From NCBI RefSeq assembly GCF_000381365.1, contig NZ_KB905467.1, forward strand, positions 427,604 to 491,603: a stretch of 64,000 nt of DNA, written 5' to 3'. Below the pieces are notes generated by a model. The model saw only the letters and a program-made list of their open reading frames with translations, was not told the DNA's origin and made no database searches. Shown here piece by piece: positions 61,353 to 64,000 of the stretch. The stretch's first letter is position 1. Each line of letters starts with the position of its first letter. A program made the position numbers and the translations under genes. The DNA is from Bacteroides salyersiae WAL 10018 = DSM 18765 = JCM 12988 (lineage in GTDB: Bacteria > Bacteroidota > Bacteroidia > Bacteroidales > Bacteroidaceae).

Positions 61353-62525
61353 ATGAATAATTTTATCTTTTACAGTCCCACCGAATTTGTATTCGGTAAA
61401 GATACGGAAGCGCAAACAGGCGCTTTGACTGTTAAGTATGGTGCTAAGAAAGTGATGATTGTTTATGGAGGCGGTTCGGTGATACGCAGTGGCTTATTGT
61501 CACGTGTGGAAAGTTCACTGAAAGGAGCTGGAATCGAATACTGCATGTTGGGTGGCATACAGCCCAATCCGATCGATACCAAAGTGTACGAAGGTATCGA
61601 TCTCTGTCGGAGTGAAAAAGTCGATTTTTTGTTGGCTGTAGGCGGTGGATCGGTGATAGATACTGCCAAAGCGATAGCTGCCGGCGTTCCTTATCCCGGT
61701 GATTTTTGGGATTTCTATATTGGTAAGGCCAAAGTGACGAAAGCTCTGAAAGTAGCGGTAGTGCTTACCATTCCTGCCGCCGGTAGCGAGGGTTCCGGTA
61801 ATACCGTTATCACTAAAGTTGATGGCTTACAAAAACTTAGTCTCCGTGTGCCCGAACTGTTGCGTCCTGTTTTTGCGGTGATGAACCCCGAACTTACCTA
61901 TACGCTTCCCCCTTTTCAGACGGCTTGTGGCATTGCCGATATGATGGCGCATATCATGGAACGTTATTTCACCAACACGAAGGAGGTGGAAATCGCTGAT
62001 CGTCTTTGTGAAGGAACCCTTCTTGCTATTATCAAAGAAGCGTCTACGGTGATGAAAGAACCGGAGAATTACGGTGCCCGCGCCAACTTGATGTGGTGTG
62101 GAACTATTGCCCACAATGGTACATGTGGAGTCGGTTGTGAAGAAGATTGGGCTTCTCACTTTCTGGAGCATGAGATCAGTGCCATTTACAATGTGACTCA
62201 TGGTGCCGGCCTTTCCGTAATTTTCCCTGCCTGGATGACTTGGATGACAGAACACAATATGGATAAGATTGTTCAATATGCTGTTCGTGTATGGGGTGTT
62301 CCGGAAGCAAATGATAAAAAAGCGGTTGCTTTGGAAGGGATTGCCCGGTTGAGAGCTTTTTTCAAATCCATTGGTTTGCCTGTTACTTTTAGAGAGTTGG
62401 GTATTGAGCATCCGGATATTGACCGTCTGGCCGATAGTCTTCATCGAAATAAAGGCGAGTTGGTAGGCAATTATGTGAAGTTGACAAAAGAAGACAGTAA
62501 AGAAATCTACCGATTGGCTTTGTAA
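61353..62525 (+). CDS. Iron-containing alcohol dehydrogenase (YqhD/BdhA type)
   Basis: A 390-residue group III alcohol dehydrogenase. Seen: the N-terminal NFIFYSPTEFVFGKDTE, NAD(P) loop VMIVYGGGSVIRSGL, LLAVGGGSVIDTAKAIA, TIPAAGSEGSG, the metal site FQTACGIADMMAHIMERYF with Asp and His, HFLEHEISAIYNVTHGAGLS with further His ligands. YqhD-like members reduce aldehydes with NADPH. It lies 148 bases after the HAD gene on the same strand; no terminator or promoter is clear in between, so it may or may not belong to the operon. Confidence 0.93.
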   Translation: MNNFIFYSPTEFVFGKDTEAQTGALTVKYGAKKVMIVYGGGSVIRSGLLSRVESSLKGAGIEYCMLGGIQPNPIDTKVYEGIDLCRSEKVDFLLAVGGGSVIDTAKAIAAGVPYPGDFWDFYIGKAKVTKALKVAVVLTIPAAGSEGSGNTVITKVDGLQKLSLRVPELLRPVFAVMNPELTYTLPPFQTACGIADMMAHIMERYFTNTKEVEIADRLCEGTLLAIIKEASTVMKEPENYGARANLMWCGTIAHNGTCGVGCEEDWASHFLEHEISAIYNVTHGAGLSVIFPAWMTWMTEHNMDKIVQYAVRVWGVPEANDKKAVALEGIARLRAFFKSIGLPVTFRELGIEHPDIDRLADSLHRNKGELVGNYVKLTKEDSKEIYRLAL

Positions 62526-63213
62526 GGAAAATACCAATATACGTACTGCCCCGTTACATATATCCTAATTTATCGTTAGGTATATTGTAACCATGTTAAT
62601 AACGTATTCTTGTATACGGAGAATAGTTGTTATTGATTATGAAAAAAATATTTATTCTATTGATATATAATAATTTAATAGGCGCAATTTCTATTTTAGA
62701 AGTTAGAAAGAACTTTTTGAATTGGAGGGATGCTTTATTTATACTTGTCAATTAAGTAACTTCGTTATTGTCTGTATTGGACATTTCATATTGACAGATT
62801 TCTGTTGTTTATATGTAATGTGTTGATTCTTAACAAGTAAAAAGTAATTTTTTATATTACATAAGAGTATGTATTTTTGATTGTGTTAACGATATACTTT
62901 TACTATGCAAAAGTGTATATTCTTCATATGGAAAAACATATACCTTTATATGATAAAAATCTATTGTTAATTATCTATGTTAATATGTTAGTGTAAAATG
63001 TGAGAGACAGCATCTTTTTATAAAAAATCCGGTTTGGATAAAGAGTGTATAGAGTAGGAAGGCATTCATTTAGAAAGACAGTGTAGCTGGCGAGAGAACG
63101 TAATAGATGATATATCGAAAAAACTATACCCTAAAAGTTAGATATAAAACTTTTAGGGTATAGTATTATTATAACCAGAGGTATATCAAGATTATCCGAA
63201 GTTATTGGCGTTT
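62526..63213. other. Long AT-rich region between convergent genes
   Basis: No gene is seen over 688 bases. It contains an imperfect hairpin just after the alcohol dehydrogenase gene (GTTACATATATCCTAA with TTAGGTATATTGTAAC, 62553-62591, loop of seven), and the perfect terminator of the right-end gene. The middle, about 62600-63110, is more than three-quarters A/T by eye without clear structure. Confidence 0.55.
63117..63163 (-). terminator. Terminator of the beta-helix protein gene
   Basis: A perfect 16-base stem (CTATACCCTAAAAGTT at 63124-63139 and its complement at 63148-63163) with an 8-base loop. On the minus strand it is followed by TTTTTTC. Confidence 0.85.
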
Positions 63214-64000
63214 TTATTTTGTACCGTACGCACCAAAGTGAGCCTGTACGGCTGGTGAGGTATATGTTTTTCCACCTACGCTTAGTCCGGTCGTACTGAA
63301 GTATGGAGCTGCAAAAGTCTCGGAAGCGGAAGCTGCACCCGACAATACGGGAGAACCGGATTGTACATGGAAATCCCAATTGTCATTGTAATCGTACGAA
63401 GTAAGTTTTGTGCTATTGATGTCAAAATTCACAAACTTCGGATCTTTGGAATCTGTTTGGGTAGCGATGATGCTGTGGGCATCGACAACGCCTTGATAGT
63501 AGCTTTTGTGTGCATAATTGTAGCCTTCCCAAGCATAGGCTACGCCACTCTCTTTTTCGCCGTTGAATACGATATCACTTTTTTGATTGCCTGAAGCATA
63601 GTAATTGTAATCGATGACAGAAGCTGAGGCATAACCCTCTTCCGGATCGTTGGGCAGATTGTAAGAAGGAGTTTGAGCACGGAACTTACAGTTTACCATT
63701 AGATTGTTGAATACATTGGCCAAAACATTCTTTTCTGCATATACACAACCGCCTTTTTCTCCGTCGCGGCGCCATCCTGCATTTATGATAGTATTGTTGT
63801 AAGCTTGTATTTTGGCCTGTTTTCGTGTTTCGCTCTGACCGGAACTCGACAGTTTCAAACCATTGGTGTTAGGACTGAACATTACATTGCCCGCTACATC
63901 TGCTACACAACCACATTTTACATTTACAGCTTCAGCACCATCAAAACCGTTGGCAGCAAAGATGTTGTTGGCAATAATGGCGTTACCTCCCATCATGTAG
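63214..64000 (-). CDS. Right-handed beta-helix protein, C-terminal part only (5' end off window)
   Basis: At least 262 residues of a gene whose frame is open to the right edge; the Met at 63996 is probably internal, since TAC precedes it in frame. The visible part is a right-handed parallel beta-helix with repeated short strands and asparagine-rich turns (NAIIANNIFAANGFDG, VAGNVMFSPNTNGLKLSSSG, IQAYNNTIINAGWRR, NVFNNLMVNCKFRAQT), ending DNWDFHVQSGSPVLSGAAS and VQAHFGAYGTK. This is like DUF5123/DUF4957 or polysaccharide-lyase-type surface proteins. It may be another glycan-related protein. Catalytic residues cannot be placed. Confidence 0.75.
   Translation of the reverse strand, partial: YMMGGNAIIANNIFAANGFDGAEAVNVKCGCVADVAGNVMFSPNTNGLKLSSSGQSETRKQAKIQAYNNTIINAGWRRDGEKGGCVYAEKNVLANVFNNLMVNCKFRAQTPSYNLPNDPEEGYASASVIDYNYYASGNQKSDIVFNGEKESGVAYAWEGYNYAHKSYYQGVVDAHSIIATQTDSKDPKFVNFDINSTKLTSYDYNDNWDFHVQSGSPVLSGAASASETFAAPYFSTTGLSVGGKTYTSPAVQAHFGAYGTK

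Noticed and set aside
20847..62790. Similarity between ACTTGTCAAATTAGCAACTTC-like stretches near 20850 and 62750
   Set aside because: About 20 bases with several mismatches in AT-rich spacers; too weak to call a repeat.
1..64000. tRNA, rRNA or insertion sequence genes
   Set aside because: None could be recognised by reading; a dedicated tRNA or transposase search was not possible.

Overview
The window reads as a chromosomal segment of a gut-type Bacteroidales bacterium, most likely Bacteroides or the closely related Phocaeicola. The signs are SusC/SusD pairs, promoters of the Bacteroides form (TTG, about 19 bases, then TAnnTTTG) before many genes, weak or absent Shine-Dalgarno sequences, and several small families typical of this group. 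I cannot fix the species. No rRNA, tRNA, CRISPR array or intact insertion sequence was found.

Layout. 1-2087: the 5' two thirds of a SusC-type receptor on the minus strand. 2.9-8.9 kb: rlmH, a DUF4783-like gene overlapping nadC, an ECF sigma factor overlapping an anti-sigma/beta-barrel-like protein, two small exported proteins and a FabK/nitronate monooxygenase-like flavoprotein. 9.0-16.7 kb: alanine dehydrogenase, an M23 peptidase with a C69 dipeptidase, a phosphohexomutase and a pyruvoyl-dependent histidine decarboxylase. 16.8-25.8 kb, mostly minus strand: nudC coupled to an unknown gene, an ABC-F ATPase with a leader holding short ORFs, a GNAT acetyltransferase, an RclA-like flavoprotein, and a cytidine deaminase/AraC operon. 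A plus-strand glucosaminidase closes this block.

26.0-51.8 kb is a multi-part ABC export system with its own regulators: periplasmic adaptor, ATPase, DUF2807-like protein, four FtsX-like permeases in two duplicated pairs, a periplasmic-sensing histidine kinase, a TolC-like channel, an NtrC-type sigma-54 activator and an NtrB-like kinase. The adaptor, the ATPase/permease operon and the TolC gene each have a sigma-54-like promoter. At each one a palindrome of the type TGTTCG-N4-CGAACA is centred exactly 53.5 bp upstream of the -24 element, so the three units look like one regulon of the local activator. A small polysaccharide-utilisation block (SusC, SusD, two PL1-type pectate lyases) and a dead HigBA-type toxin-antitoxin pair lie between the adaptor and the rest, as though inserted there.

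51.9-55.3 kb: aspartate 4-decarboxylase and an aspartate:alanine antiporter, a likely proton-motive decarboxylation cycle, with a palindromic repeat between them. 55.7-61.2 kb: a tightly overlapping six-gene operon starting with myo-inositol-phosphate synthase and continuing with a MobA-like nucleotidyltransferase, an ATP-grasp protein, a CDP-alcohol phosphatidyltransferase, an AglD/MprF-like membrane protein and a HAD hydrolase. This looks like an inositol-lipid pathway that passes through CDP-inositol. An iron-type alcohol dehydrogenase follows, and a truncated right-handed beta-helix protein runs off the right end.

The most interesting items are the sigma-54 regulon architecture, the inositol-lipid operon with its ATP-grasp gene, and the pyruvoyl histidine decarboxylase.
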